Assembly (NCBI GenBank): GCA_911728455.2
Contig: OU452231.1
Coordinates: forward strand, 3,256,236-3,320,235
DNA length: 64,000 bases
Direction of reading: 5' to 3'
Source: Marthasterias glacialis
Taxonomy: Eukaryota; Echinodermata; Asteroidea; Forcipulatida; Asteriidae
Shown here piece after piece: positions 1 to 13,700 of this stretch (positions within the stretch are counted from its first letter, which is position 1; every line of letters starts with the position of its first letter). Under the pieces are notes generated by a model. The model was given only the letters and a program-made list of their open reading frames with translations. It was not told the origin of the DNA and searched no databases. Position numbers and translations under genes: made by a program.

Positions 1-2814
1 TGTACAGTATGACGTTAATTTCCAAAATTGACACTTCCTTTGTGAAAGCCCAGAGGGTTTCCTTGCAATAAGTAGACAACCTGTGTCTCCCCTGGGCTAG
101 TAATGCTATCGGCCCAACAAACAGTACACTCTGGTTGACTGGCCTGAGACACTGGACAAAGCAGACCATTCCATTCTCAAAGAAGGGTTTGTTTGAATAA
201 ATATTGTTGTGGAGGAGTGAGTGTGCATCAGTTGATCAACCTCACTTTTACTTCATTGATTCAACGTCACGGTGAAGACAACTCAGTGAATTGTGTTGTA
301 TTTGCAAACTCTGTTACAGATGTAAATAACAACATCGTCCCACATCTGTGGTTTGTTTTCCAGGAAGTTCAAATAATATGCACTCGACTTCACCTCTTTG
401 TTAAATAGTCTGCACCACTCTTTTAACCTCCCATAATTGTAAACCATACAACAAAATGTTTTGTTAGCTCAGTCCATTACTGAAAAAGGGGTGGACGGGA
501 AGTACCATTTCTGATAATAGACATCCATAATAAAGAGTTTCTATTATTAGTGAGATGTTGATCCGCATTGACACAAATCTAACTAAATTATGAGTGGAAC
601 TGATGGCTTGAAATTCAGCTTAATACTGAAGTTCACAGAGAACTGGGGTACAGGTCGTATTAATTGAAAGTCAAGGTGAAGTTTCTGCTGTTATTGTTTC
701 CTATGTGTCTGGTTACCTGTAAACATGAAGGCTATATCTGATTGGACACAAAGCACCAGACTATTTTACTGTTGTAGCCTCCGTATGGAAGTGTGCTTGA
801 ACGGAACACAGACAAGATGGCTGCCCAATAATAAACAAAGGGGTAACTCCAAATGTATATCTTAGATGAATCAGCCAAAATAACAAGTTTAAAGAATCGT
901 TCAAGCTGAGCAATTTTAAAACCGTCGCTGGGAATAAAGGGCAACAACCTTTTCTCAGTGCCACTCTCCCGAGTCCAGACTCATTGTCCGGGTTAATAGA
1001 TCTTCCCTTCAACCATGAACCAGTATTTTTTAAAAGGGAAGATATTACCAAATCATTATCAACCGCTGAAGACCGTTTTCCATCGCCCATTTTGTTCTCT
1101 AATTAAGTGCGTCCCGTGTCTCTTGCGCTAGAGGTGATGGCCAGCTTCAGGTTTTCTCGTCATGGTTAATAATTTCTAACTCTGATGGAGTCAACTTGTC
1201 TGGGTTGTGCTACGGGCTCATAATTCCCTGTCATAATGCCATGCCATCAAACCGATGGCCCCCATTATTAATAATCGTCATATTTGTTTTAATGACAAGA
1301 AGTAAAACGTTAATTGCCATGATTAATTTAATTGTCTTTAGTCAGTTGTCAGTACTAATGGAATTGTACTACGTAGGGTCATGCATACAGGTGTGCTGGT
1401 AAATAAGTGAATAGATTTGTTGTTTTAAAATAATATCCAAACGTTTCAAATTCATCTGTAGTTGATGTAGATGTACAGCAGAAAGTTCACATTGCGACAC
1501 AAAAACACTGTATGGAACCACCCTGCGGGAGTTAATCTGAAATGTATTTGTTGATTGATCAAATTTTTGAATTGTCCACAAATGATAGCATGAGCTAACT
1601 TTTAGGCAGTGTGAACAGTCGTTTAGTCTGTCCTTTTTTTGCAGAAAAGTCTTAATTGTTTTAGATAATTTCCCATGGTCCTCGAGCCCAGAACATCCTG
1701 TCAACTCGGATATTATTTAGTTTTATAATTTTTTTCCAAGGATTCTTTTTGATGTAAGGTGATTTCCATGTAGAGAAATGATGATCAATTTTTATGAGCG
1801 TGATGAACGTGACAAACAGCTGAACTGGCCAATGGAGTCGCTAATTGGCTAATGAGACAAGGCCGAAGGTCTTCTCTTAAAAAAAAAAAAAAAAAAAGAA
1901 CGTTGACCCTTAACTCTGAACATCACCCAATCACGGACAATTGACAGTAACGGTGTCCAAAATCTCAGGGATTAGCGTTTAGTATCCCCCAAAAGTGCAA
2001 CAGATATCAAGCGAAACTACAACTCCACAGTGAACAACAGCCAGAAAATAGTGCAAATCTTGGGTCGGTTGAACTTTTCAGGGCTAGCCACCTGGTAGTG
2101 TACTTTCCACCGCGATCATTTGTGCTTATATTAGTCACTAACAACAACAAAAAAAGTACATGATCTTGTCTATTGTGAGATAATTCTTTGTATCCGCCTA
2201 CATTGTACGAGGCTTCTGTGAACTGCCAGGGCGTGTCATTGTTGTAATTAGCGCAGTTTCTTTTTCGGTCTGGTGCCGGTAATCATGTTTTTTTTTTTTT
2301 ATATTGCCTTGATGCATCAGGACCAGTGGGAATGCCGTGGGTAATGACTCAATGTTTGGTGTGGTTTCCATGTCATCACTTGATAATTGAACATGTCCGA
2401 TTGATTAATGAGAGATATAAAGGGATTGTTGGCTAATGGATAAGCTTATCTGAAAATCATCTACAATGTAACTTTGCCTTTTTAGATTTGGACCAATCAC
2501 TGTGTGAGTTGAATTGTAGTTGGTTTTGATTTTGGTCAAGTGTCTGGGAAATAGCAGACTCGGTAGACGGAGAGTTTGCTTGAAGGATGTGTTGTGTATA
2601 GTACGCTATCATGATCAGATGATGGGGAAACAGCCAAACCATTAACTGGATTTAATTTGGATGATGACTTACCTGAGAGGTTATATGAAGAATTAGCATT
2701 TTATCTCTGCCGTGATCATCCATACGTAAAATTCAAAATGTCACACATAAAGATAGAAACCATAAATGCTCTTCAATTTATTTCTCATGTAATTCTAGAC
2801 CAAATTGCGTGAAC
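1..2814. other. Non-coding, probable intron or flank upstream of the visible DCTN1 exons
   Basis: No supported exon was found. I looked for the DCTN1 segment that should precede the first visible exon and did not see it. The stretch is AT-rich with a poly-A run near 1879-1896 and scattered poly-T. The longest open frames are short and lack coding character. Confidence 0.5.
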
Positions 2815-3530
2815 AATGTTTACATGTCATCACGTGACCTGTAGTGGGTATTACGTCATCTCAGCTGATGGCAATCTATGTGCAAATACATGCTGTGACC
2901 GACAGTCGGCTTTTAGTAATAATAACGCAGTTACTAAGCCCTTCTATTTAAGTTGTATGCTGTGACATTGATTTTAACCACATTACTGTTTCATAAACTA
3001 CCAGTAGTCTACCACAAAAGAGGTTTATTTTGAGTTATGCACTACTGGCGTCGGATAACGATGTAGCCACCCGCCTGTTATTTTGTTTGTCATGTTTGGA
3101 GGCCCTAATGTAAATCACTGTATACAAAAAGTAAAGAACGTTGAAAAAGTGAGCATTTATACAGCTTGCTTTGCGAAATTTCAAATAGGCAAAGGAATCA
3201 CACAGTATTGGAAAGCAATTTCTTTGGATGAATCAGCTTCAAAACTTTGAAATTCTTGTATTGAAATGTGTGATCGCAGTCGTCTGGACCAAACGTTTCA
3301 TCGAGCAACTAGCACTACCACATCGTGAACATAACAATCCTTGTAGAATTTACAAGACTTGCCGGAACTGTCCTTCTACCTTGATTCAGCCACTCCAAGG
3401 TCTCTGGTACGAACTCTGGAATATCTTTCACAGATTTCGTGTACCGCACTTTCCTACGGAGGATGTCGTGTTTGTTTACGTTTAATACCCACTACAGGTC
3501 ACGTGACTTGGAGAGAGCAATCGGTCTATT
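2815..3530. repeat. Inverted-repeat element, ACGTGACCTGTAGTGGG family, copy 1
   Basis: The left end contains ACGTGACCTGTAGTGGGTA at about 2832 and the right end carries its reverse complement at about 3486-3505, followed by CGGTCTATTG. A second copy lies at 29903-30651, with the same internal segment (CATCAGCTGAGATGACGT type) next to the terminal repeat. No transposase frame is visible, so it is probably a non-autonomous DNA transposon. The left outer terminus is degenerate. Confidence 0.65.
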
Positions 3531-3966
3531 GTTTGTCAAAGAAGAATTTTAATCAATATTTCAAGGTGAAATTTGACCGCCACAACTTTTATATGTACAA
3601 GTCATTTAGTGTATCTAAAATTTTACTTTAAACAAATTTAAATGATAAAAGTGTGACTTCATTTTTCAATTATATTTGACCTTGGTCGCTTTCATGCGTT
3701 AAATTGTTTCCCATCCCAGAAAAGATATTGCCTAGTCCTTCTACCAGGAGAATTTTTTAGGCCAGCCTCTCATTATTAAACCCAGCAACTGGAAAAGGAC
3801 AAGTTGATTGTGCTTTCAAGTCATTCACCTGGATAGCTTTAACAAATTGTAAATGAGTACAAATTCAGTTCTCAGTCAGTCACCTGGGTTAGCTTTAACA
3901 AACCTTAAATGAGTACAAACTGAGATCTCTGATGTGTAATGTACAAGGAAGTATACATAAGTTTCT

Positions 3967-4130
3967 TTCTCCTGAAGACGAGTAGAGCATACTGTTGGAA
4001 ACGTCAAGACCACACTGGCTCTTTTCAGAGCCAGCACTCCTCCCAAAAGAGATTTATACATGGTTGTACCCACAAGTTTAATAGTTATAGTTTCGTATTA
4101 TCTTTCACACCGTGCAAAGCTTCTAACGTT
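3967..4130 (+). repeat. Histone-stem-loop repeat, copy 1
   Basis: This dispersed element begins with TCTCCTGAAGACGAG, then a hairpin and GGAAACGTC. Next comes GGCTCTTTTCAGAGCC at 4017-4032, identical to the classical metazoan replication-dependent histone 3' stem-loop, then a purine-rich AAAAGAGAT block at about 4045. The tail (TACATGGTTGTACC and onward, to CCGTGCAAAGCTTC) is shared with the copy at 15225-15420. Stem I of the hammerhead-like fold is broken here (TCTC against AAGA). Confidence 0.7.
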
Positions 4131-4477
4131 ACTAACTTTTTGCTAAGCAAAAATAAGGACACCAGTCAAAGATTGCACGTATGACATTGTCTTTTGGCTG
4201 GTAACCTTATTCGTGTAAGCATGTTTTTGTTGTGCTTAGCTACTTTTTGTGCTTATGAAATTGGTTCCTGGATCAAATATGGTGGTGTTCCTAGAATGAT
4301 TCAGAAGATATTAAGTTTACGACAATGAATTCTACCCTCACTCCAAATCATTCTTTTCTTAGAACCTTTCTATATCGATAAACCGATCTATATCGCAGTC
4401 AAAATAAGATAAAATTGTAATTGTAACGCAGAGAAATTCGCTGTTGAAAGCGCCCTCATGTGGTCAAAAATATGGTC

Positions 4478-4596
4478 AATAGACCTTTATCATGGTGCGG
4501 CCATCTTTATTTTCTCCCATTCAAACCAATGTAACCAAACCGAGGCTGGAAACAGAGAACTTGACCAAGATGGTGGCAGCATGATAAAGGTCTATT
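4478..4596. repeat. MITE with AATAGACCTTTATCATG termini
   Basis: A 119-bp element whose two ends are inverted copies over about 30 bp: AATAGACCTTTATCATG at the left and CATGATAAAGGTCTATT at the right. It has no coding capacity. The terminal AATAGACC octamer is shared with several other elements in the window. Confidence 0.75.
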
Positions 4597-4799
4597 GTGC
4601 TGATGTTTGGTTTGGTTGTTGCCATGATGCGGCCCTCTCACTTTCCAGCCCTGTCAATCATCACCTGAGTCCATTTTATTGAGGCGGGAAAGAAAGTTAG
4701 TCCGGTGCCTTTGTTTTTATAAATAAGAATCCTTATTATGAAGACAGGATTTCAGTTGTAAGATGTTTTTTTTTTGTTTTTTGTTTTTTTGTTTGATAG

Positions 4800-7700
4800 A
4801 TGCTGATGGCATACCATCGAGCAGATTGGAGGAGATTGCAGAGAGGGCATCGGACTTGGCTTATGGGAAACAGGACAAAGGACCTTATCAGAGCTTTAGG
4901 TTAGTACTTCTATCTACTGACCTATCTTGCTTAAGAAAAGGTGTCCTTTAAAGCCCCAGCTCAACATTGGTAAACTGACTTCAAATGCTTCCATTCTTTG
5001 CACAAATCAAGATACTTGTAATAAAACCAACCTGTGAAAATTTCAGCACATTTCGTTGTTTCATTTGCGAGAAAACAGTAAAAATGCATTCAGCATTTCT
5101 GTACGCATTTCTATAGGCAGAGTTTTTGTCTCACTGAGACGAAAACTAATTTTGGATCTTATTTCATTTATTATTTAAAAACAGTAACACTTCAGGCAGA
5201 AATATATCAAGGAAAGTTTTCAACCATCATTATCTTTATATCATGTAAGGTTAATGTAAATCTGTGAACATTTATGTTTTTTTTTCTTACCAATGTTGAG
5301 CCGGGGCTTCAAACAGGGACCATAGCAGGGACTTAATTGGTCGGTAAACTTATCGGATTGTGGGAATTTTCTCCATCTACCAAATAACTACACTTGTGTG
5401 TCTCTTGATAAGGGATCATGCCAGTGGTTAGTGACGGTAGGTTCAAATTCCTACCAAGCTGGTCAAACTGAAGGTGTGTTTGACAAGGTGCCATGCCAAA
5501 CCTTTAGGTTAGTACACCTATCAGGTTATGGGTTCAAATCCCTACCAAGCTGGTCGTACTGAAGGTGTGTTTTGACAAGGTGCCATGCTAAAGATTTAGG
5601 TTAATACACCCAGATTATTGATTCAAATCCCCCTGTAGTTGGCCACTTCACTTGTGTTCTTAATTATGAAAACCAGGGCATCAGTGTGTATAGCGATCAG
5701 TTTGTGGTGTGTGGGGGGGGGGTCGACTTCTCACCTGACTAGTCTGGTATTTTGAGCAAATCACTTAAACCACAACTGACACAACTGGAATGTACCATGT
5801 AAAGTGGTCGTTCATAAAAAAAAATAGGGGAAATATCAGCAGAATCCATGAACAGGGCTCGAGGCACATCCCAGTTTTTCTGATTTTCTTTTGTAAAGTC
5901 CAAATAAAAATAGCTTGAATAAAGATTAAACCTTTTATGATGCCATTTACCATTTTTTTTTTTATTTAATCATTTTATATTTCATGTCTGTGAATTTCTG
6001 TTAATTAATGCTCAGACATTGGGTAGAGGGTTAGTCTACCGCCCTCAAGTGCTTTAAAAGTTGCCAGCTTAAAAGTGAATCCAATGTATTTATTTGATTT
6101 TCAGAGAATCTTTGATGAAATCTATGGTCATCATGAGTAAGATCAGCAAAGCTGTACAAGAAGGAGAATACGACTCAAATGTACCTCCAGATAAGGTAAT
6201 CTAACAGTTATTCTGATTGGTTTGAAATCTAGAAAAAAAAAGACTCGTACCCAATGAGTGATGGCGACAGATTACTGGGTTTATAGGCCTATGAGGTTGA
6301 ATGTCCAATTTAGTGTGTGGTTTTTATTTAGAATAATTACCGTGGGGACAATAAGTAAAGTAGCTTTCTGAAATGTTTTTATTATCTCAAATTCTCCCGT
6401 TCCTATTTTACTCACTAATTTGACTTTTAATTCAAGATATTCTTCAGAAATATCCATATTCATTCCATAAAACTAGAGGTTGTCTCGGGGGCCTTTTTTT
6501 TAATCATAACGGTACCAAATCCATCAAAATCAATCGGCTGGTTTTGCTTGATTTCGATTGATCCAGTACATCACCAGATTGAAACATTCGGTTGATTTTG
6601 ATGGAGTTGGTCTTTAAGCATATGAAATCCTGGTTGATTTTGATGGGGTTGGTCTTTCAGCCCTGTTTAACCACTGGTTGACTTCGCTGGAGTTTGTCTT
6701 TTACCCCTTTTGGAGTTAGTGTTAACTCACCAAACTTCTTGAACATGCTCACACAGGGCTTTTAAACTAAATTTTTTGAATTGTTAAAATTATAAAATGC
6801 GTATCGTGAAGAGTGTTTAAAAATGCTTCAGTGCCTTATAAAATGTTGGGATGGTACCTTTAACTAATTACACAACACTGGGTTTGAGATCAAAATTTAC
6901 AAAAATCTGTTACGTCAAAGAGTTGAGAGCCATTTAAGTACCTTTGATAGTCTTGCCGCACCGTGTGAAGGTGCTTGCCTTAAAACCTCACCCTTGCCGT
7001 ATAATTTAAATGTGTTATCACTACACTCTTAAGTCAAGCAGGGAGTCGACGACCTGAGATGTGTCAATTGTCTTGACACAGCGTTTATCGACCTCCTGTT
7101 CCTGTATGCCCCCTGGCCCTCGTAGGCTGATGTCAAATTAATAATTCACGTGATAGTCACGGCGAGAAATCAAAGAGAACAGAAAATGTCTTTGAAGCTA
7201 GCGCAGGTGTTGTCAGGGGTGGTCTTTATTCAGGCATCTGTCACGTTTTGTCATGATCTAACTCTCTTATCCAATATGGGGCAATTTTTGTTTTATCTTA
7301 ATTTTTAGCTGGGGATTTTTGTTTCTATACAATGTGATGAAGAACAGGTTCACACAAAAAAAAACTAGGAACACTTTCTTTGTCAACAAGATTTTGAACC
7401 ACTTATCTTTTGTGGCAAAATTGTACAGAGCTGTTTAACTAGATGTGTTTGTCGGTAGATTTATGTGAGGAAGCAGATTTAAGGTTGAGCCAGTAACAAG
7501 ATTTAGCCATGCTGAGCTAAAATTCTATATTCCATTAGAAAACTTCTTCGTTATTCCGACGTAATTAAGAAATATACAAAAGTCTGAAAGACTGACATGT
7601 AGTTTGGTTTTAGTTTGCAACGCTTATTTGCATAAAGCTGTTCAACAGATTATCTACCATAACATATTTATGTGGGTAACCAGTCACTGATCAGTACTCT

Positions 7701-10700
7701 GTTGCTTTAAATGGCACTTGGCTGGTAACCTGTGTCCGCTAAGCCTGTATTATAGCAAAATTAGGTCAAGGTCACACAAACTGCTTTCTCGGGATTATTT
7801 TTTTTTATTACAAGGCTGCGGAGGTTCATTCTAAACTGTAGCTTGAGCTCATGAAGGTGATAATTAGATTTGCAGGCAATGGTATGATGTTATGATTAGG
7901 TAATTAACTGCCAATCTGTTATAAATGCTTCTCACAGGTGCAGCCTCCAGTAGCTAGACGAGCCGCAAAGGTCAAGTCTGAGATCTGTGATTCGGAAGGT
8001 CTAGGCCACAAGTTAGAACTGAAGGAGAGTGAGTTGAAGGAGCTAAAGAGACAGCTGAAATTGAAGGTTTGTCATGAGCAACATAAGATAGCTGTATTAT
8101 TTTTTTTATTGATTTTTTTTTTTTTTTTTTTTTTTTTGAATTTTTTTCACCCCACACCAATGTGTGATAAGCACTGTATAATCAGTGCTTTCCCAAGTCC
8201 TGCGGGAAAAAAATTAAAAAATCCACAGGCATACTATTCTAGTGGGATTCGAACCCATGACCCCCACATCCTAAAGCAGATGCTTAACCACGAAATCACT
8301 GAGTGTACAGTGCTTATTGCACATCAGTGTAGGGATAAACAAAAACTAATATTCTTTATTCCTGATGCAACTATTACATCTATTCAATCAGACAGCTGGG
8401 TAACCAGCGGTGGATTTCACAAAACTAGTCCTAACTGATGACAAGCAAGTCTTTTGATTTAGGACTAGTTTCATCCCAACTGGAGATAAGACTGGTCCTA
8501 GCGCTTTGTGAAATGCACACCAGGGCATATTGCTTGATCGATCGATATATCTACCTACAAAGCAACACTGGCATTACATACCCAATAGTAAATTTAGGCC
8601 GGTAATAGACCGATGCATTAAGCCCCGCCTACCTTAGCAACTGCCTAGCAACAGCACATGGTGTGACTTTCTTGCATGGCACGATCGCAGCAGTGGTTCG
8701 TTTGCAGCTACACACACATATCAGATACACGCACGTACATGGTTTGTTTGAACGGTATGGGTTTGAGTTTCGAAGAACAATGCAGACAGGGACACTGCTA
8801 AACCACTTTGACACGACTGTACAGGGACCACTGCTGTGGGATTTGCGCCCCCAGAAATACAAAATAAAATGAAAACAAAACAAAAGTTAGCACAGTTGTG
8901 TGTGATGTTGTGTGTCAGAACAATGGCGGCGGTTTGTTAATTTTCTAATGGGATTTTAACAGGTCAGACTTTTGTCGGACGTTCAGTGGTGTTGTCAAGG
9001 CTGTGATTGGTCAATTTGTTAGTCGGAGGGGCTTAATGGATCGGTCTATTCTTGTATTGATACCTATGTATCAAAAATAGTTTTTAACGGAAGTATTCAA
9101 ACTTATCATTCACGATTAACTTGCTGGCTTCCTTGGGTCCTTCATCTACATCCTGAAAGGTTAATTAAAATAGCAGGCATGCAACTAAATCTGTAAATCC
9201 GCGGATTCCAACGTTTTAAAGAAAAAAGCCGTTCATGAAAAGTCCCTGTTTAAAATACAACTAACGCGCGTTAGATAGATAAGACACATACAAGCCATGT
9301 ACATCATGATATCAATGGATAAAGTCTGGCTCTGCGGTAGTTTACATGTACAAAGGCATTACACAGTCTCGACACAGACACAAAGCTCCACCTGTGGGAG
9401 TTTCGGCGGCAAACAGACCCTACGAGAGTTTTATCAGCAAGCGTGGGCCGTGCGGTGAAACATCGCTGCATCAACTTGAAATAAGACAGAAAGAAAGGAT
9501 ATCATCGGAATCGAGGGTAATATCTGATGAAAGCTGTCAATTAAAGGCATAAAGACTACAATGGGTGGAAATGGAATTGGTTGGAAAAGCAGGTTGGCAA
9601 AATTCCTCTAGCTGAAGTTGTTCGAAAATTTGACTGGCCTGGTAAGATGACTTGTTTGCTGTTTGCTGTGTTAATAAACAGTGGAACAGAAACAAAAGCA
9701 TTTTGTTGAAATTAGTTGGAAAGTGCACAAGCTAGCGCAAACTGCAGGGCCGTTAAAATTCCAAATGTTTCGGACTCTAAAGCAGGCCCGTTAAACATGT
9801 TAAACCATTTAGAAATGTGTGCTGAAGATGTTAGCTTGTCGAAACTTTTCCTCTTTTTTTTGGGGGGGGGGGTGAGTTTCATGCCTGAAATAGAAATTTC
9901 ATCTTCGAGGCTCAGAATGTGTTTTCTTCAAGCTAGTACAGTGGAAGACAAGGTGTGAAAAAATAAAAATGTCCCTTTTTAGATTGCTCCCAGTTTACTT
10001 TGCACAAGGTTTAATTTCAATATTTTTATTTATTTTATTATTATTTTTATGTGCAGCAAGAGGAAGTCAGCGCAAATGCAGTACGCCTTGGACTTGTTGA
10101 GAAGAAATTAGAAAATGCCAGCCGAGATGGAGAAGATAAAGTTCGGAAAGTTGAACGTGAATTGGCACAACAGCAGGAGGTACTCAAGAAGAAAGAAAAG
10201 TAAGCTGAGGGTTTAGATTCATCCCGAAAAATGATCTGAATTTTATTCATTTGTCCCTAATGATCTTTAATTATGCTATTTATGCTGTTTTTAATCTCAG
10301 AACAATTAGATGGAGATAATTCTGCCAAAGATGCTCCTGTCAATTCAATTCAATTGACTTTAATATCCCTAATGGGATATTCATTTCGGCCTTTACATCG
10401 AATAAGGCCCGTTTCAAACGTCAGGCTCTTGCCGGGTCGAATTCAAATCATTTGAGTTCCGCAATAGCATGGCATTGACGCGGCAGTGGTTTCAAATGTT
10501 GTGCTTCTGCCGAACTTTGCCAATAGCACGGCAGGGCCTGTCGAGCCACGGCATGAGAGCGACATTTGAAATGGGCCTAAGTTATGAATCTGTCACAAAT
10601 TACAACCCTTGCCACACTTCATCCATGAGCTTCTTCAAAAAGAAAACTCAAGGCGTTCTTACTCAAATAACTGTGTAACTGGAAGTTGTTTTGATCAATT

Positions 10701-13700
10701 TTTTATTTAGTTTTTTTCTTGTGGTAGGCACCTTGATCAGTTTATGTAAAAATTTGCATTATAAGTGTGTTATTATTACCATTATCATTTTTCAGCTCAT
10801 GTTGAACTCAGCTACATCAATCTGCTTAGTAGAAAACATCTTGCTTGGTAGAAAAAGGTCACCAGGCAAAATGCTCTGTAACATACATTGTTTGTGACCG
10901 GTTCTCTTTTAGTTCTTGCTTAACAAGAAATTCTGAAACAGGCTAAGTTTGATAAAGCTGTGTCCCGATGACTTTACAGGGAGTTTGAAGATACATTGGA
11001 TCACATGCAGACGGATATTGATGTTTTGGAGAGAGAGAAATTGGAGCTGAAACAGCGCCTGACTCAAGTCTCCAAGAAAGCGCTATTTGAGAGTTTGACA
11101 AGCAAGACAGCGCCCTCAGGGATAGCAGCAGTAGTAGCTGGAGGTGCTGGTGGGAATCAAGGTATGCCATATCAAGCTTGTTTTTACACTCTAACTAAAG
11201 TTCTTGCCTAATACGGATGCCAGACAAGCCTGTTAGGCACCACACTTTTCTTGGGTCATGAAGATTGAGTCTGTTATCTTAACCCTGTGTTGATATGGAA
11301 GATCATAGGGTACATTCAGACACAGTACTAAAGTGGGACCAGAACCGGTCTAACTATTTCGAGCAGCAGGGAAGCTGTCGTACAAAATAAAACCTTGCGT
11401 TCAGACAGTCTAATGTTGAACCAGATTCGGCTTATCTTTGGTTTTAAGAGGTCAATTTAGCATCATGACCCTATATACAACGTCCGGTATATTTACATAA
11501 ACCAGCGATGTAGCATTGCTTAGATCATTGGTACACATGTGCTGTACCCAATTTATGGTGTGTTACGTAATACAAAAGACGTCTTTCAGGTCAACAGTCA
11601 CCGGGGAAGACTTAAAACCAGATGTCATTCTGTCCACACACTGTGTTAAAAGATAAACCTGAAGTGGTTTAGACTTAGACCGTCCCGCTGGACGGTCCAA
11701 GTTTTGGGGTTTAGACCTGTTCTGGTCTAACTTATTTTCCGTTCAGACGCAAAAGAGTTCAACCAGAACCGGTCTAAGTTGAGTTAGACCAACTTTAGTA
11801 CGGTGTATGAACGACCTCATAATTCCACTTGATTATAATCTGTAATTGATCTTTCAGGTGGAACATCACCAACTAGTCCAACGGGTGGAGGCGCACCTCT
11901 CGGCAGTCAGGTTGTTATTAAAGACTCACCATTACTGGTGCAACAGGTATTTATGCAATCAACTTTCAATCAGGGAATTTGAGAAGACTGCTGGAAAATC
12001 ATCTCTTCAATTTTGTTTTGGCTGTAATGAAACAAGACGTTTTGATTCTTGTTTGCCACAACTGATAACAAAAGAAGCGTGTTAAATTCAGAAGTGCCAC
12101 AACTGAGGTTGAAGAGATTATTCTCTTCAAATAAAAAAATCGCCCAACACAATGACAAAGGGCCATTCAAGGTGAAGGCTACGAGAAAAATAACTGAAAA
12201 TTTAAGACAGAAAAGTTATCTTTTCACATTCCTCTTAAGCTGCGTTTGCATTGGATTAATATTTAACCGAGACCATGGGTAACTTCCAATGGGTCAATTT
12301 TACCGGTGTCTGCACTTGGATTATTTGATGTGGGTAAACTAACCGCGACGATGGTGAAACAAACCAACTGAGGCGTCGGCGTGGACTTTGAGCTGCGTCA
12401 CGCGACCATCGCACGACCAACTATAAATCAGCCTTTGCTGATGTGGTAATTTACTGACTGGATTTACTGGGACAATGCGTCCGCATTGGACTTTTTGGCT
12501 CGGTTAGTTTGACCAGGTTAGTTTACCTGAGCAGAAAGTGGCCGGTTAAACTACACATTGGACTCGGTTAAGTTACCTGGGTGAAACATTCCGGGGCTGT
12601 TTGCACTGAACTTAAAATGGTCAAGTTACCCATTTGCTCGGTTAGTTTACACACAAAAAAGTCCAATGTGAACACGGCTTTTAACTGGACTAGATTGTAA
12701 AGTGGTTGAAAACAAGACACAGGCAGGGAGTTCAAAAGTGCAGGGATACGGGAGAAAAAGCTATTTGAATATCTCACAGTATTGGCCTTTGGAACAACTT
12801 TAACAGTGAATGGAAGAGAAGATTTGGCAAAGTGTGTGCTGCAAGTGAAGGTGCATACAGAAGGCATTAAAGTCAGAGACCTTCTGCATACAGAACGTCA
12901 AACAGAAAGAAAAAAGAGCGAACCACAATAACAAAAAATTTGAAATATCTTTTCTACTTCTGGTACATTCATAGAGGAACGATAGGTAGAGCATACTGAA
13001 GTCCAGGCAACAGTATCTATGTACCCCTTAAACAAGGATGAGATTCCTCCGAATTTTTCTAGATTTCCGGATTTTACAAAATTATTGTCGCGGAATTGTT
13101 TTCCTAAAAGAAAAAAGAACAACAATTTCATGTCATTTACACACACATCCAGGCCCTTGTAAAGCCTAAACACAGTACATGTACTGTATTTTGACTACAC
13201 CAAGGTGCTTGCCCCATCTACATCTAAGCACAGAATGCTGCCATTGATACGGGTTATGGCGTGGTTGGTAGCCACCAAACCCTCCACTGGTGTTTCCTGG
13301 ATTTTTAATTTTCATCCACTCTCATCCCTGCTTGAGTTAAGAGAAGATAATTATCTCACTAGCAGGTTGAAGATTGGAACTAAATGTGGTTTGATCATTA
13401 TTGTGACTAATTGTCCTTTTACTAGATTGATTCATTGAAGCAAGCCCTAGGCAAGGTCAAGGGAGAGAACACCAGGCTAAAATCTGCAGAAATGAAGGTA
13501 CGACTGAAACTAAACTAATCGCCCATTTGTTACAACAATTAATTTTATCCTGATCAATCTGTCAACACAGTGTGATATAGCTGAGAAACTATGGTGATAT
13601 ATTGTGCAGGTATTGCTTGTATTAAAGCCTTCAGATCTGTTACAGTGGGCATTTTTTTGTCTTTTACATGTTCAAGCAATGTACATGGGAAACTGAGGTT

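Noticed and set aside
4017-4032. A histone gene 3' end
   Set aside because: No histone coding frame precedes any of the stem-loops, and the stem-loop lies in a repeat found four times.
7938-8438. A 166-codon single-exon protein
   Set aside because: The first 43 codons are DCTN1 exon 3; the rest reads through the donor at 8067 into poly-T and a SINE.
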